From positions 109,678,001 through 109,742,000 of the forward strand of contig OZ231126.1 in NCBI GenBank assembly GCA_965153355.1: a stretch of DNA of 64,000 bases, written 5' to 3'. Made by a program: the position numbers and the translations under genes. Below, piece by piece: positions 35,001-47,847 of the stretch. The notes beneath the pieces were generated by a model. That model was not told the origin of the DNA and ran no database searches. It saw nothing but the letters and a program-made list of their open reading frames with translations. Each line of letters begins with the position of its first letter. Positions within the stretch are counted from its first letter, which is position 1. The DNA is from Flaccisagitta enflata (taxonomy: Eukaryota > Chaetognatha > Sagittoidea > Aphragmophora).

Positions 35001-37154
35001 CAAAGGTGATCCTAACATCCTGGAATCAGAAAAGATCATCTTCAAAGGTGATCCTAACATCCTGGAATCAGTGGAGATCATCTTCAAAGGTGATCCTAAC
35101 ATCCTGGAATCAGTGGAGATCATCTTCAAAGGTGATCCTGACATCCTGGAATCAGAAAAGATCATATTCAAAGGTGATCCTACACAACCTGGAATCAGTG
35201 GAGATCATCTTCAAAGGTGCTCCTAACATCCTGGAATCCGAAAAGATTATCTCAAAAGGTGATCCTAACATCCTGGAATCAGTGGAGATCATCTCCAAAG
35301 GTGATCCTAACATCCTGGAATCAGAAAAGATCATCTTCAAAGGTGATCCTAATATCCTGAAATCAGAAAAGATCATCTTCAAAGGTGATCCTAACATCCT
35401 GGAATCAGAAAAGATCATCTTCAAAGGTGATCCTAATATCCTTGAATCAGAAAAGATCATCTTCAAAGGTGATCCTAACATCCTGGAATCAGAAAAGATC
35501 ATCTTCAAAGGTGATCCTAACATCCTGGAATCAGAAAAGATCATCTTCAAAGGTGATCCTAACATCCTGGAATCAGAAAAGATCATCTTCAAAGGTGATC
35601 CTAACATCCTGGAATCAGAAAAGATCATCTTCAAAGGTGATCCTAACATCCTGGAATCAGGAATCAGGAGATCATCTTCAAAGGTGATCCTAACATCCTG
35701 GAATCAGAAAAGATCATATTCAAAGGTGATCCTACACAACCTGGAATCAGTGGAGATCATCTTCAAAGGTGCTCTAACATCCTAGAATCAGAAAAGATAA
35801 TCTTAAAAGGTGATCCTAACATCCTGGAATCAGTGGAGATCATCTTCAAAGGTGATCCTAACATCCTGGAATCAGAAAAGATCATCTTCAAAGGTGATCC
35901 TAACATCCTGAAATCAGAAAAGTCTATCTTCAAAGGTGATCCCAACATCCTGGAATCAGTGGAGATCATCTTCAAAGGTGATCCTAACATCCTGGAATCA
36001 GGAAAGACCATCTTCAATGGTGATCCTGACATCCGGGAATCAGAAAAGATCATTTCAAAGGTGATCCTAACATCCTGGAATCAGAAAAGATCATCTTCAA
36101 AGGTGATCCTGACATCCTGGAATCAGTGGAGGTCATCTTCAAAGGTGATCCTGACATCCTGGAATCAGAAAAGATCATCTTCAAAGGTTATCTTAACATC
36201 CTGGAATCAGTGGAGATCGTTTTCAAAGGTGATCCTAACATCCTGGAATCAGAAAAGATCATCTTCAAAGGTGATCCTAACATCCTGGAATTAGGAAAGA
36301 TCATCTTCAATGGTGATCCTAACATACTGGAATCAGAAAAGATCATCTTCAAAGGTGATGCTAACATCCTGGAATCAGAAAAGATCATCTTTAAAGGTGA
36401 TCCTAACATCCCAGAATCAAGAAAGATCATCTTCAATGGTGATCCTAACATCCTGGAATCAGAAAAGATCATCTTCAAAGGCGAACCTAACATCCTGGAA
36501 TCAGAAAAGATCATCTTCAAAGGTGATCCTAACATCCTGGAATCAGAAAAGATCATCTTCAAAGGTGATTCTAACATCCAAGAATCAGTTGAGATCATCT
36601 TCAAAGGTGATCCTAACATCCTGGAATCAGAAAAGATCATCTTCAAAGGTGATCCTAACATCCTGGAATCAGAAAAGATCATCTTCGAAGGTTATTCTAA
36701 CATCCTGGAATCAGTGGAGATCATGTTCAAAGGTGATCCTAATACCTGGACTCAGATAAGATCATCTTCAAAGGTGATCCTAACATCGGGGAATCAGAAA
36801 AGATCATCTTCAAAGGTGATCCTAACATCCTGGAATCAGAAAAGATCATCTTCAAAGGTGATCCTAACATCCTGGAATCAGAATAGATCATCTTAAAAGG
36901 TGATCCTAACATCCTGGAATCAAGGGAGATCATCTTCAAAGGTGATTAAAACATCCTGGAATCAGAAAAGATCATCTTCAAGGGGGTCCTAACATCCTGG
37001 AATCAGAAAAGATCATCTTCAAATGTGATCCTAGCATCTTGGAATCAGAAAAGATCATCTTCAAAGGTGATCCTATCATCCTGGAATCAGAAAAGATCAT
37101 CTTCAAAGGTGATCCTAACATCTTGGAATCAGAAAAGATCATCTTCAAAACTTT
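32037..37154 (+). repeat. 42-bp minisatellite array, third block (plus orientation)
   Basis: The same family resumes after the giant element. The segment near 33840-34435 closely repeats 10975-11571, and 34520-35190 repeats 32160-32760, giving a higher-order period of about 2.35-2.4 kb (56-57 units). One frame stays open for 955 codons (32359-35226), but the other frames also stay open for long runs, so this is not evidence of a gene. Confidence 0.96.
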
Positions 37155-38828
37155 TAAGATGATCTCCACTGATTCCAGGATTTTAGGATCACCTTTGAAG
37201 ATGATCTTTTCTGATTCCAGGATGTTAGGATCACCTTTGAAGATGATCTTTTCTTATTCCAGGATGTTAGGATCACCTATGAAGATGATCTTTTCTGATT
37301 CCAGCATGTTAGGATCACCTTTGAAGATGATCTTTTCTGATTCCAGGATGTTAGGATCACCTTTGAAGATGATCTCCACTGATTCCAGGATGTTGGGATC
37401 ACCTTTGAAGATGATCTTTTCTGATTCCAGGTATTAGGATCACCTTTGAAGATGATCCCCACTGATTCCAGGATGTTAGAATAACCTTCGAAGATGATCT
37501 TAACTGATTCCAGGATGTTAGGATCACCTTTGAAGATGATCTTTTCTGATTCCAGGATGTTAGGATCACCTTTGAAGATGATCTTTCCTGATTCTGGGAT
37601 GTTAGGATCACCTTTGAAGATGATCTTTTCTGATTCCAGGATGTTAGGATCACCTTTGAAGATGATCTTTTCTGATTCCAGGATGTTAGGATCACCATTG
37701 AAGATGATCTTTCCTGATTCCAGGGTGTTAGGATCACCTTTGAAGATGATCTTTTCTGATTCCAGGATGTTAGGATCGGCTTTGAAAACGATCTCCACTG
37801 ATTCCAGGATGTCAGGATCACCTTTGAAGATGATCTTTCCTGATTCCAGGATGTTAGGATCGCCTTTGAAGATGAACACCACTGATTCCAGGATGTCAGG
37901 ATCACCTTTGAAGATGATCTTTTCTGATTCCAGGATGTTAGGATCGACTTTGAAGATGATCTTCTCTGATTCCAGGATGTTAGGATCACCATTGAAGATG
38001 GTCTTTCCTGATTCCAGGATGTTAGGATCACCTTTGAAGATGATCTCCACTGATTCCAGGATGTTGGGATCTCCTTTGAAGATGATCTTTTCTGATTTCA
38101 GGATGTTAGGATCACCTTTGAAGATGATCTTTTCTGATTCCAGGATGTAAGGATCAACTTTGAAGATGATCTTCTCTGATTCCAGGTATTAGGATCACCT
38201 TTGAAGATGATCTTTTCTGATTCCAGGATGTTAGGATTACCTTTGAAGATGATCTTTTCTGATTCCAGGATGTTAGGATCACCTTTGAAGATGATCTTTT
38301 TTGGTTCCAGGATATTAGGATCACCTTTGAAGATGATCTCCACTGATTCCAGAATGTTAGGATCACCTTTGAAGATAATCTTTTCTGATTCCAGGATGTT
38401 AGGATCACCTCTGAAGATGATCTTTTCTGATTCCAGGATGTTAAGATCACCTTTGAAGATGATCTCCACTGATTCCAGGATGTTAGGAACGACTTTTAAG
38501 ATGATCTCCACTGATTCCAGGATTTTAGGATCACCTTTGAAGATGATCTTTTCTGAGTCCAGGATGTTAGGATTACCTTTGAAGATGATCTTTTCAAGAT
38601 GTTAGGATCACCTTTGAAGATGATCTTTTCATATTCCAGGATGTTAGGATCACCTATGAAGATGATCTTTTCTGATTCCAGGATGTTAGATTCGACTTTG
38701 AAAATGATCTTTTCTGATTCCAGGATGTTAGGTTTACCTTTGAAGATGATCTTTTCTGATTCCAGGATGTTAGGTTTACCTTTGAAGATGATCTCTTCTG
38801 ATTCCAGGATGTTAGGATCACCATTGAA
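37155..38828 (-). repeat. 42-bp minisatellite, inverted block 1
   Basis: From about 37155 the same unit runs in reverse complement (GATCACCTTTGAAGATGATC on the plus strand). The switch point reads CTTCAAAACTTTTAAGATGA, an almost perfect palindrome centre. The unit order in 37277-38050 on the minus strand matches the variant order at 9690-10140 on the plus strand. Confidence 0.95.
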
Positions 38829-38862
38829 GGAGGCGTGGGTTCGAATCCCACCGCTGCCACCA
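38829..38862 (+). tRNA. 3' fragment of a tRNA-Leu including CCA (not a functional gene)
   Basis: These 34 bases match the 3' end of a eukaryotic tRNA-Leu: the end of the variable arm, a T arm with stem GTGGG/CCCAC around TTCGAAT, the acceptor 3' strand CGCTGCC, discriminator A, then CCA. The 5' half is absent, so it cannot be a working tRNA. Encoded CCA is unusual for eukaryotic tRNA genes and suggests copying from a mature tRNA. The match is from memory of the tRNA-Leu consensus. Confidence 0.65.
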
Positions 38863-39055
38863 AGTAGCGACGCAAACTCGCCAAAAAGAAAAAGAGAGAG
38901 ATTGGTGCGCACGATTTTAATTGTCAGTCACGAATGAAAAGCGACAAGATTTCTCTAGCCAAAGAAAGGAATGACCTTCGATACCGGTAAAATGCATAAC
39001 AAACAAAATATTGAGAATAAGATCGCGGTCACGCATATCGATAGGATTCAGGACT
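38863..39055. other. Rest of the non-repeat insert in the inverted minisatellite
   Basis: Unique sequence continuing from the tRNA fragment up to GGATTCAGGACT, where the 42-bp repeat resumes. I see no target duplication, gene or known element; it may be a fragment of a retroelement joined to the tRNA end. Confidence 0.5.
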
Positions 39056-41173
39056 ATGATCTTTTCTGATTTCAGGATGTTAGGATCACCTTTGAAGATG
39101 ATCTTTTCTGATTCCAGGATGTTAGGATCACCTTTGAAGATGATCATTTCTGATTCCAGGATATTAGGATCACCTTTGAAGATGATCTCCACTGATTCCA
39201 GGATGTTAGGATCACCTTTAAAGATGATCTTTTCTGATTCCAGGATGTTAGGATCACCTTTGAAGATGATCTCCACTGAATCCAAGATGTTAGGATCCCC
39301 TTTGAATATGATCTTTTCTGATTCCAGGATGTTTGGATCACCTTTGAAGATGATCTTTTCTGATTACAGGATGTTAGGATCACCTTTGAAGATGATCTTT
39401 TCTGATTCCAGGATGTTAGGATCACCTTCGAAGATGATCTTTTCTGATTCCAGAATATTAGGATCACCTTTGAAGATGATCTCCACTGATTCTCAGATGC
39501 TAGGATTACCTTTGAAGATGATCTTTTCTGATTCCAGGATGTTAGGATCACCTTTGAAGATGATCTTTTCTGATTCCAGGATGTTAGGATCACCTTTGAA
39601 GATGATAATATCTGATTCCAGTATGTTAGGTTCACCTTTGAAGATGATCTCCACTGATTCCAGGATGTTAGGATCACCTTTGAAGATAATCTTTTCTGAA
39701 TCCAGGATATTAGGATCACCTTTGAAGATGATCTTCTCTAATTTCAGGATGTTTGGATCACCTTTGAAGATGATCTCCACTGATTCCAGGATGTTAGGAT
39801 CACCTTTGAAGATGATCTTTTCTGATTCCAGGATATTAGGATGACCTTTAAAGATGATCTTTTCTGATTCCAGGATATTAGGATCACCTTTGAAGATGAT
39901 CTTTACTGATTCCCAGATGTTAGGATCACCTTTGAAGACAATCTCCACTGATTCCAGGATGTTAGATTCGACTTTGAAAATGATCTTTTCTGATTCCAGG
40001 ATGTTAGGTTCACCTTTGAAGATGATCTTTTCTGATTCCAGGATGTTAGGTTCACCTTTGAAGATGATCTTTTCTGATTCCAGGATGTTAGGATCACCAT
40101 TGAAGATGATCTTTCCTGATTCCAGGATGTTAGGATCACCTTTGAATATGATCTTTTCTGATTCCAGGATGTTAGGATCACCTTTGAAGATGATCTTTTC
40201 TGATTCCAGAATGTAAGGATCACCATTGAAGATGATCTTTCCTGATTCCAGGATGTTAGGATCACCTTTGAAGATGATCTTTTCTGATTCCAGGATGTTA
40301 GGATCACTTTTGAAAAAGATCTCCACTGATTCCAGGATATTAGGATCACCTGTGAAGATGATCCTTATGATTCCAGGATGTTGGGATCACCTTTGAAGAT
40401 GAACTTTTCTGATTCCAGGATGTTAGGATCACCTTTGAAGATGATCTATTCTAATTCCAGGATGTTAGGATCACCTTAGAAGATGATCTTTTCTGATTCC
40501 AGGATGTTAGGATCACCTTTGAAGATGATCTTCTCTGATTCCAGGTATAAGGATCACCTTTGAAGATGATCTCCAGTGATTCCAGGATGTTAGGATCACC
40601 TTTGAAGATGATATGTTCTGATTCCAGGATAATATGATCACCTTTGAAGATGAGCTGTTCTGATTCCAGGAGGTTATGATCACCTTTGAAGATGATCTTT
40701 TCTGATTCCAGGATGTTAGGATCACCTTTGAAGATGATCTTTTCTGATACCAGGATGTTAGGATCACCTTTGAAGATGATCTTTTCTGATTCCAGGATGT
40801 TAGGATCACCTTCGAAGATGATCTTTTCTGATTCTAGGATATTAGGATCACCTTTGAAGACGATCTCCACTGATTCCTGGATGATAGGATTACCTTTGAA
40901 GATAATCTTATCTGATTCCATGATGTTAGGATCACCTTTGAAGATGATCTTTTCTGATTCCAGGATGTTAGGATCACCTTTGCAGATGATCTTTTCTGAT
41001 GCCAGGATGTTAGGATCACCTTTGAAGATGATCTCCACTGATTCTAAGATGTTAAATAACCTTCGAAGATGATCTTTTCTGATTCCAGGATCTTAGGATC
41101 ACCTTTGAAGATGATCTTTTCTGATTCCAGGATGTTAGGATCACCTTTGAAGATGATCTTTTCTGGTTCCAGG
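39056..41173 (-). repeat. 42-bp minisatellite, inverted block 2
   Basis: Reverse-oriented 42-bp units continue to 41173, where unique DNA starts (GGGGCTGAAATTTTTTTTG). Variant units near 39990-40250 match those near 36290-36500 in the opposite orientation. Confidence 0.95.
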
Positions 41174-42282
41174 GGCTGAAATTTTTTTTGGAGATCATCA
41201 ACGACCCCAATAAAAACATACCGGATATGGTTAATCCCTCCCCTACATACTTTGGCATTTTCCACTTGTAGAAGTTGATTTTTCAAAAAATGAATTGCTG
41301 ACTTTCAACTTTAAAGTCCAATTTGGGTGTCTTATTGTTGATCAATTGTCATGAAATTTTAGACGGTGAAAGGGCATGATGCAAATAAGCTACAGTAAAA
41401 ATTTCATCAAAATTGGACAAGGTTAAGGGGGGTAAAAGTATCCCCCATCGCATGAAATGAATTTAGAAAATAGGTGGATTTTTTCAACTCGGAACCTAAA
41501 GCACCATAACTCTAAAATGGTTAGAGATATCAACTTGAGACCATTTTTAATCAATTCCTCAGGCAGTTTTGCATCGATTTACCTATTTGGTACAATTTTT
41601 TCTTTAAAATTTTTCTTGAGAAAGAGTCCCTTCAAAATAATGAACAAAGAGATCTTGACGTTTCTCAATGTTTGAGGCCGGTTAAATGAGTTCAAAATGG
41701 GCCAAAAAGTGTCATACTAGCCAGATATTGTACTCAGTATGTCTCTGGAGTTAGTTTCTGACAAGTGTAGGACTTTTTGACCAAATTCGATGAATGCATT
41801 TTACAACCCTAGTAATAGTCTTGATCTCATCCCATGAAAAGGAAATGGGTGCCTACGCTGTTCATGCCTGTCACGATAAAAAGCCCATCATTGATAAAGG
41901 AAATGGGTGCCTACGCTGTTCATGCCTGTCTCGATAACAGGCCCGTTGTTGATACATAAGAGAAGCTTTTTGTTAAAACATATGACCATCGTTGTTTTGA
42001 GCTGGCAAGTGCCCAGCACACCAAATGATAGGGAATGAGGTAGTGGACAGGGCTATGCTCGTCAATCTTGTTTCATGGGTGAGTTGAGCTGTCATTGGGT
42101 CAAGTATATATATCTCAGTCTCTGCAAGTCTTTGTTTCTCAATATGAGCATGTAACCTATCTTACACACTTTCCCATCCCGTATCTATCTGCGAAAAAGA
42201 AGAAATAGAACTCAAGAAAATGGACAGAATCAAAAGATAAAAACATTTCTCTTCAATCTTACCCAAAAGCAAACTGCTCACC
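41174..42282. other. Unique non-coding region with one short tandem duplication
   Basis: I see no credible gene. At 41839-41953 a segment of about 58 bp with the words GGAAATGGGTGCCTACGCTG and TTCATGCCTGTC is present twice in tandem. The stretch 41320-41460 has the look of transposon-internal DNA (AAAATTTCATCAAAATTGGA), but no termini were found. Confidence 0.5.
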
Positions 42283-45268
42283 AAAAGTAGTTAGGGCAAT
42301 GATTGTTACTTTTAAACCAAAATTCAACAAATCACCTGAAGGTAACATTGTTAAGAAACCATACCCTTAGAGGATAGAATCGAGGTCAAGCTTAATGCAA
42401 CCGCCGGACATTCCAATCCAAGGTACTGAGTAGTATGAAAAGTGGAACAATATCCCTCACTATACCCAAACTGAAATAAATGGAAGAGGGCCTTGTGAAC
42501 CCTCACTGACTAGTTAATACGCGCACCACTCCTAGTTTTCCGTGAAACAGAATCTGAAAAACACTCCTTCTAAATCTAACCCAAAAGTAAACCGCTTACC
42601 AAAAGAAGTCAGGGCAATAATTGTTACCTTTATTACCAAAATTCAACAAATCACCCGAGGGTAACATTGTTAAGAAACCATACCCTTAGAGGATAGAATC
42701 GAGGTCAAGCTTAATGCGACCGCCGGACATTCCAATCCAAAGTACTGAGTAGCATGAAAAGTGGAACAATATCCCTCACTATACCCAAACTGAAATAAAT
42801 GGAAGAGGGCCTTGTGAACCCTCACTGACTAGTTGAAACACGCAGCACTCCTAGTTTACCATGAAACAGAGTCTGAAAAACACTCTTTCTCCATCTGGCC
42901 CTAAAACAAACTGCTTACCAATATTCGTTATGGTAATAAGTGTTACCTGTGTAACCAAAATTCAACATATCACCCGAGGGTAACATTATTAAGAAACCAT
43001 ACCCTTAGAGGATAAGTCAGATAAGTCAATGTAGTTTCACACTCCACCATTCATATCCAAAGTACTGAATAGCATGAAAAATTGGAACAATATCCCTCAC
43101 TATGCAAACTAAATAATAAATGGAAGAGGGCCTTGTGAACCCTCACTGACTAGTTAATACGCGCACCACTCCTGGTTTTCCGTGAAACAGAATCTGAAAA
43201 ACACTCCTTCTAAATCTAACCCAAAAGTAAACTGCTTACCAAACACAAATCTTGTGGTCAGACGAAAGCATCTGTATTGACCCAGCATTGTTTTCCATAA
43301 CTCTGAAATGAATGTTAAAGAAAAATCTGTAATATTGTAAGCAGCGCTGGCAGTTTCATGTACCGGTTTAGACTTAGATATTAGGGACTGACACAAATTT
43401 GAGCATTGACAGATGCTTGACAAATGGAACAATATCCCTCACTATGCCCAAACTGAACCACTTATGGAAGGGCCTTGTAGACCACACTGACTAGTTAATA
43501 CGCGCACCTATAGTTTTCTGTGAAACAGAATCTGAAAAACACTCCTTCTAAATCTAACCCAAAAAGACTTAGCTTACCAAAGAAGTCAGGGTAGTAATTA
43601 TTACCTTTATTGCAAAATTCAACAAATCACCAAAGAGTAACATTGTTTAGAAACCATACCCTTAGAGGATAGAATCGAGGTCAGCTTAATGACCGCGGAC
43701 ATTCAAATCCAAGGTACTGAGTAGTATGAAAAGTGGAACAATATCCCTCACTATACCCAAACTGAAATAAATGGAAGAGGGCCTTGTGAACCCTCACTGA
43801 CTAGTTAATACGCGCACCACTCCTAGTTTTCCGTGAAACAGAATCTGAAAAACACTCCTTCTAAATCTAACCCAAAAGTAAACCGCTTACCAAAAGAAGT
43901 CAGGGCAATAATTGTTACCTTTATTACCAAAATTCAACAAATCACCCGAGGGTAACATTGTTAAGAAACCATACCCTTAGAGGATAGAATCGAGGTCAAG
44001 CTTAATGCGACCGCCGGACATTCCAATCCAAGGTACTGAGTAGTATGAAAAGTGGAACAATATCCCTCACTATACCCAAACTGAAATAAATGGAAGAGGG
44101 CCTTGTGAACCCTCACTGACTAGTTAATACGCGCACCACTCCTAGTTTTCCGTGAAACAGAATCTGAAAAACACTCCTTCTAAATCTAACCCAAAAGTAA
44201 ACCGCTTACCAAAAGAAGTCAGGGCAATAATTGTTACCTTTATTACCAAAATTCAACAAATCACCCGAGGGTAACATTGTTAAGAAACCATACCCTTAGA
44301 GGATAGAATCGAGGTCAAGCTTAATGCAACCGCCGGACATTCCAATCCAAGGTACTGAGTAGTATGAAAAGTGGAACAATATCCCTCACTATACCCAAAC
44401 TGAAATAAATGGAAGAGGGCCTTGTGAACCCTCACTGACTAGTTAATACGCGCACCACTCCTAGTTTTCCGTGAAACAGAATCTGAAAAACACTCCTTCT
44501 AAATCTAACCCAAAAGTAAACCGCTTACCAAAAGAAGTCAGGGCAATAATTGTTACCTTTATTACCAAAATTCAACAAATCACCCGAGGGTAACATTGTT
44601 AAGAAACCATACCCTCAGAGGATAGAATCGAGGTCAAGCTTAATGCGACCGCCGGACATTCCAATCCAAAGTACTGAGTAGCATGAAAAGTGGAACAATA
44701 TCCCTCACTATACCCAAACTGAAATAAATGGAAGAGGGCCTTGTGAACCCTCACTGACTAGTTAATACGCGCACCACTCCTAGTTTTCCGTGAAACAGAA
44801 TCTGAAAAACACTCCTTCTAAATCTAACCCAAAAGTAAACCGCTTACCAAAAGAAGTCAGGGCAATAATTGTTACCTTTATTACCAAAATTCAACAAATC
44901 ACCCGAGGGTAACATTGTTAAGAAACCATACCCTTAGAGGATAGAATCGAGGTCAAGCTTAATGCGACCGCCGGACATTCCAATCCAAGGTACTGAGTAG
45001 TATGAAAAGTGGAACAATATCCCTCACTATACCCAAACTGAAATAAATGGAAGAGGGCCTTGTGAACCCTCACTGACTAGTTAATACGCGCACCACTCCT
45101 AGTTTTCCGTGAAACAGAATCTGAAAAACACTCCTTCTAAATCTAACCCAAAAGTAAACCGCTTACCAAAAGAAGTCAGGGCAATAATTGTTACCTTTAT
45201 TACCAAAATTCAACAAATCACCCAAGGGTAACATTGTTAAGAAACCATACCCTTAGAGGATAGAATCG
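42283..45268. repeat. 319-bp satellite array, about nine monomers
   Basis: Monomers are marked by GTAACATTGTTAAGAAACCA near 42342, 42661, 43950, 44269, 44588, 44907 and 45226, with diverged starts near 42980 and 43638, so spacing is about 319 bp. Later monomers are nearly identical, while the part at 43020-43640 is irregular and contains an unrelated segment of about 190 bp (43236-43425). Monomers carry the words CCGCCGGACATTCCAATCCA and GGAAGAGGGCCTTGTGAACC. No coding frame is seen. Confidence 0.93.
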
Positions 45269-45426
45269 AACCGAACATGTGGACTCCCAGACATGGACAT
45301 GGACATATGGACTGAAGGAAATTAGGACGGATGGAGCGGGATCCGGATTTGCGCTTTCCTTTTTAACATGGCCACTTATGGACAATAAGTGCTATTTGCA
45401 GATAGAATTTCTGAGTGGACGTTTTT

Positions 45427-45565
45427 GAATGAATGAATGAATGAATGAATGAATGAATGAATGAATGAATGAATGCATGAATGAATGAATGAATGCATGA
45501 ATGAATGAATGAATGAATAGCAGAATAAATAAATGAATAAATGAATGAATAAATGAATGAAAATG
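45427..45565 (+). repeat. (GAAT)n microsatellite
   Basis: A tetranucleotide run GAATGAATGAAT with a few GCAT and AAAT interruptions. The open frames across it are by-products. Confidence 0.95.
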
Positions 45566-45667
45566 AATGTGGTCAGACATAAAAGGTGACAGGCGTGCAT
45601 TTTTTGGAGTAACCAGTAATGCCGTTACTCGGAAGGACGTGGGGTCCTCTCGGAAGGTCTCGGAATA

Positions 45668-45850
45668 GGTAGAAGAAGAAGAAGAAGAAGAAGAAGAAGA
45701 AGAATAAAATGAGAAGAAGAAGAAGAAGAAGAAAAAAAAGAAAAAGAAAAAGAAAAAGAAAAAGAAAAAGAAGAAGAGCAAGAAGAAGAGCAAGAAGAAG
45801 AGCAAGAAGAAGAGCAAGAAGTACAAGAAGAAGGAGAAAAAGATGCAAAG
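45668..45850 (+). repeat. (GAA)n/(AAAAAG)n purine-rich microsatellite
   Basis: A long GAAGAAGAA run followed by AAAAAGAAAAAG and AAGAAGAGC repeats. It is about 180 bp of almost pure purine on the plus strand. Confidence 0.95.
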
Positions 45851-45914
45851 CAAAAAGGAACAGGGACGGATATATGGCCACCAAAGTCGCTTGTGGGTGG
45901 GCAGGAATAGTGAT

Positions 45915-46488
45915 AAGGGTGTAGTCAACCTTTGAAACAACTTTTTTACCTTTTACACTGTTTTTTCCTTATTTCTGATAGCAATTCATGAAAAAACCTC
46001 AGCAGTCAAGCTCAAGTGCACCTGAGGGTGTCACATTTTCAGTGCAACAAAATTTTTTTGCTACTTCCCTTCACTAGTGGTGACATAGCTTATGATAATA
46101 AACTGTTAAGAAAAGTGCTCTCTCCTATAGATTTAGCAAAAAAGGGGTAAAAGTGACCATCAAAGCTCCTTTCTTGATTTTTTTAGTTGTATCACACATG
46201 GATGATGATTCTCAGAAAAAATTTCAAAAAACTTTGCAGAGACATACATAAATTTCTTTAAAAATCCGAGAAATGATGTTTTTCATATGTTTTTTACACT
46301 ATCATAGTCCTAAAAAAATATGGGCTTGAAATAAGACAAATGCACAAATTAGTTAGTCAAATCTTAGTTGTGGCGCTGTAGACTAATGTCCACCTTAAAG
46401 GGTTGAACAAATCTAGACAAAAGATGTATTATTTCTCTCTATAAAGCAAGTAGTCAGGGCGCGCAGAAAACTCTCATTGACTGCGCTC
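45915..46488. repeat. 574-bp direct repeat, copy 1
   Basis: Starts AAGGGTGTAGTCAACC and ends GACTGCGCTC. It is almost identical to 46824-47397, with a few substitutions. I see no gene. Confidence 0.92.
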
Positions 46489-46823
46489 TTTAAACAGGGG
46501 GTCATCTATCATGAGTTGCTAGAAAATTGTTTATTTCACTTAAAAGTTGTACTAAATCAAGGTAAAACATGTTATTTTTGCATTTTTTGATTTGTATTTA
46601 TTTTAATATGTTGATTTTGGGGATTTTTTGTAAAAAAAATCAAAGTCCTAAAAGCTTCAAAATGGTTAAATATGGTATTTTTCATATCTTTTTATCGATT
46701 TGTGATCAAAACTGATTCAAAGGGCCCAACCATTTTATACTGATCTCTTTTTAGCCTAACCTGATGTCTATTCACAAATATTTTGTAAAAAAAACAGTTT
46801 TGAATTATCATCTTTTCCCTTTA
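46489..46823. other. 335-bp spacer between the 574-bp repeats
   Basis: AT-rich single-copy sequence with no frame, primer binding site or polypurine tract that I can see. This argues against the pair being LTRs of a miniature retroelement. Confidence 0.45.
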
Positions 46824-47397
46824 AAGGGTGTAGTCAACCTTTGAAACAACTTTTTTACCTTTTACACTGTTTTTTCCTTATTTCTGATAGCAATTCATGA
46901 AAAAACCTCAGCAGTCAAGCTCAAGTGCACCTGAGGGTGTCACATTTTCAATGCAACAAAAATTTTTTGCTACTTCCCTTCACTAGTGGTGACATAGCTT
47001 ATGATAATAAACTGTTAAGAAAAGTGCTCTCTCCTATAGATTTAGCAAAAAAGGGGTAAAAGTGACCATCAAAGCTCCTTTCTTGATTTTTTTAGTTGTA
47101 TCACACATGGATGATGATTCTCAGAAAAAATTCCAAAAAACTTTGCAGAGACATACATGAATTTCTTTAAAAATCCGAGAAATGATGTTTTTCATATGTT
47201 TTTTACACTATCATAGTCCTAAAAAAATATGGGCTTGAAATAAGACAAATGCACAAATTAGTTAGTCAAATCTTAGTTGTGGCGCTGTAGACTAATGTCC
47301 ACCTTAAAGGGTCGAACAAATCTAGACAAAAGATGCATTATTTCTCTCTATAAAGCAAGTAGTCAGGGCGCGCAGAAAACACTCATTGACTGCGCTC
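46824..47397. repeat. 574-bp direct repeat, copy 2
   Basis: The second copy, offset by 909 bp. The simplest explanation is a tandem duplication of about 909 bp followed by loss of the rest of the second unit. Confidence 0.92.
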
Positions 47398-47847
47398 ATA
47401 AATAAAGGCTTTCCATACATTTGGGCAGGGGTAGTCTTTCAAAAACCGCTCGCATACGTCAAAAAAGCTAATGGTGACGGACCAACAGACCAACCAACCA
47501 AAGTAACAGTTTGAGTAGAGAGTGAAAAAAGAATGTGAGACCTTACTTTCCTTTGGGCTCTTGGCGTTCGGAGATGTTGGTTTTGCTAAGTCTGACATCG
47601 GAATGTCTCAAAACTGAGACAGTGGTTTTACTAAGTGCTACACCGGAATGTCTCAAAGCGGATAAATCTAAATGTCACTGTCCGGTAGAAAAAAAATTGT
47701 CTGATAAGGCAGAGTCAAAATGTCACAATAGATAGTTAAGCACATGTTACAATGAATAGAACAAGGCCAACACCTATAAGTCGCGTGCGAAACAAAAATA
47801 ACTGAACTGACCTGACTACTTATTGAATCTTTTTATCGAAAATCAGA
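47398..47847. other. Non-coding spacer with a twice-repeated motif
   Basis: No gene is supported. The word CGGAATGTCTCAAA occurs twice, near 47599 and 47650, in a diverged short duplication. Confidence 0.4.

Noticed and set aside
32359-35226. A 955-codon open frame in the minisatellite
   Set aside because: The 42-bp unit has no stop in several frames on both strands, and unit variants change residues freely (SEK versus SVE), so length alone carries no evidence of coding.
45392-45940. Phe/Ser/His-rich minus-strand frame of 182 codons
   Set aside because: It is the translation of (GAAT)n and (GAA)n microsatellites.
45915-47397. Pair of LTRs of a small retroelement
   Set aside because: No TG/CA ends, no primer binding site or polypurine tract in the 335-bp spacer, and no matching target duplication.
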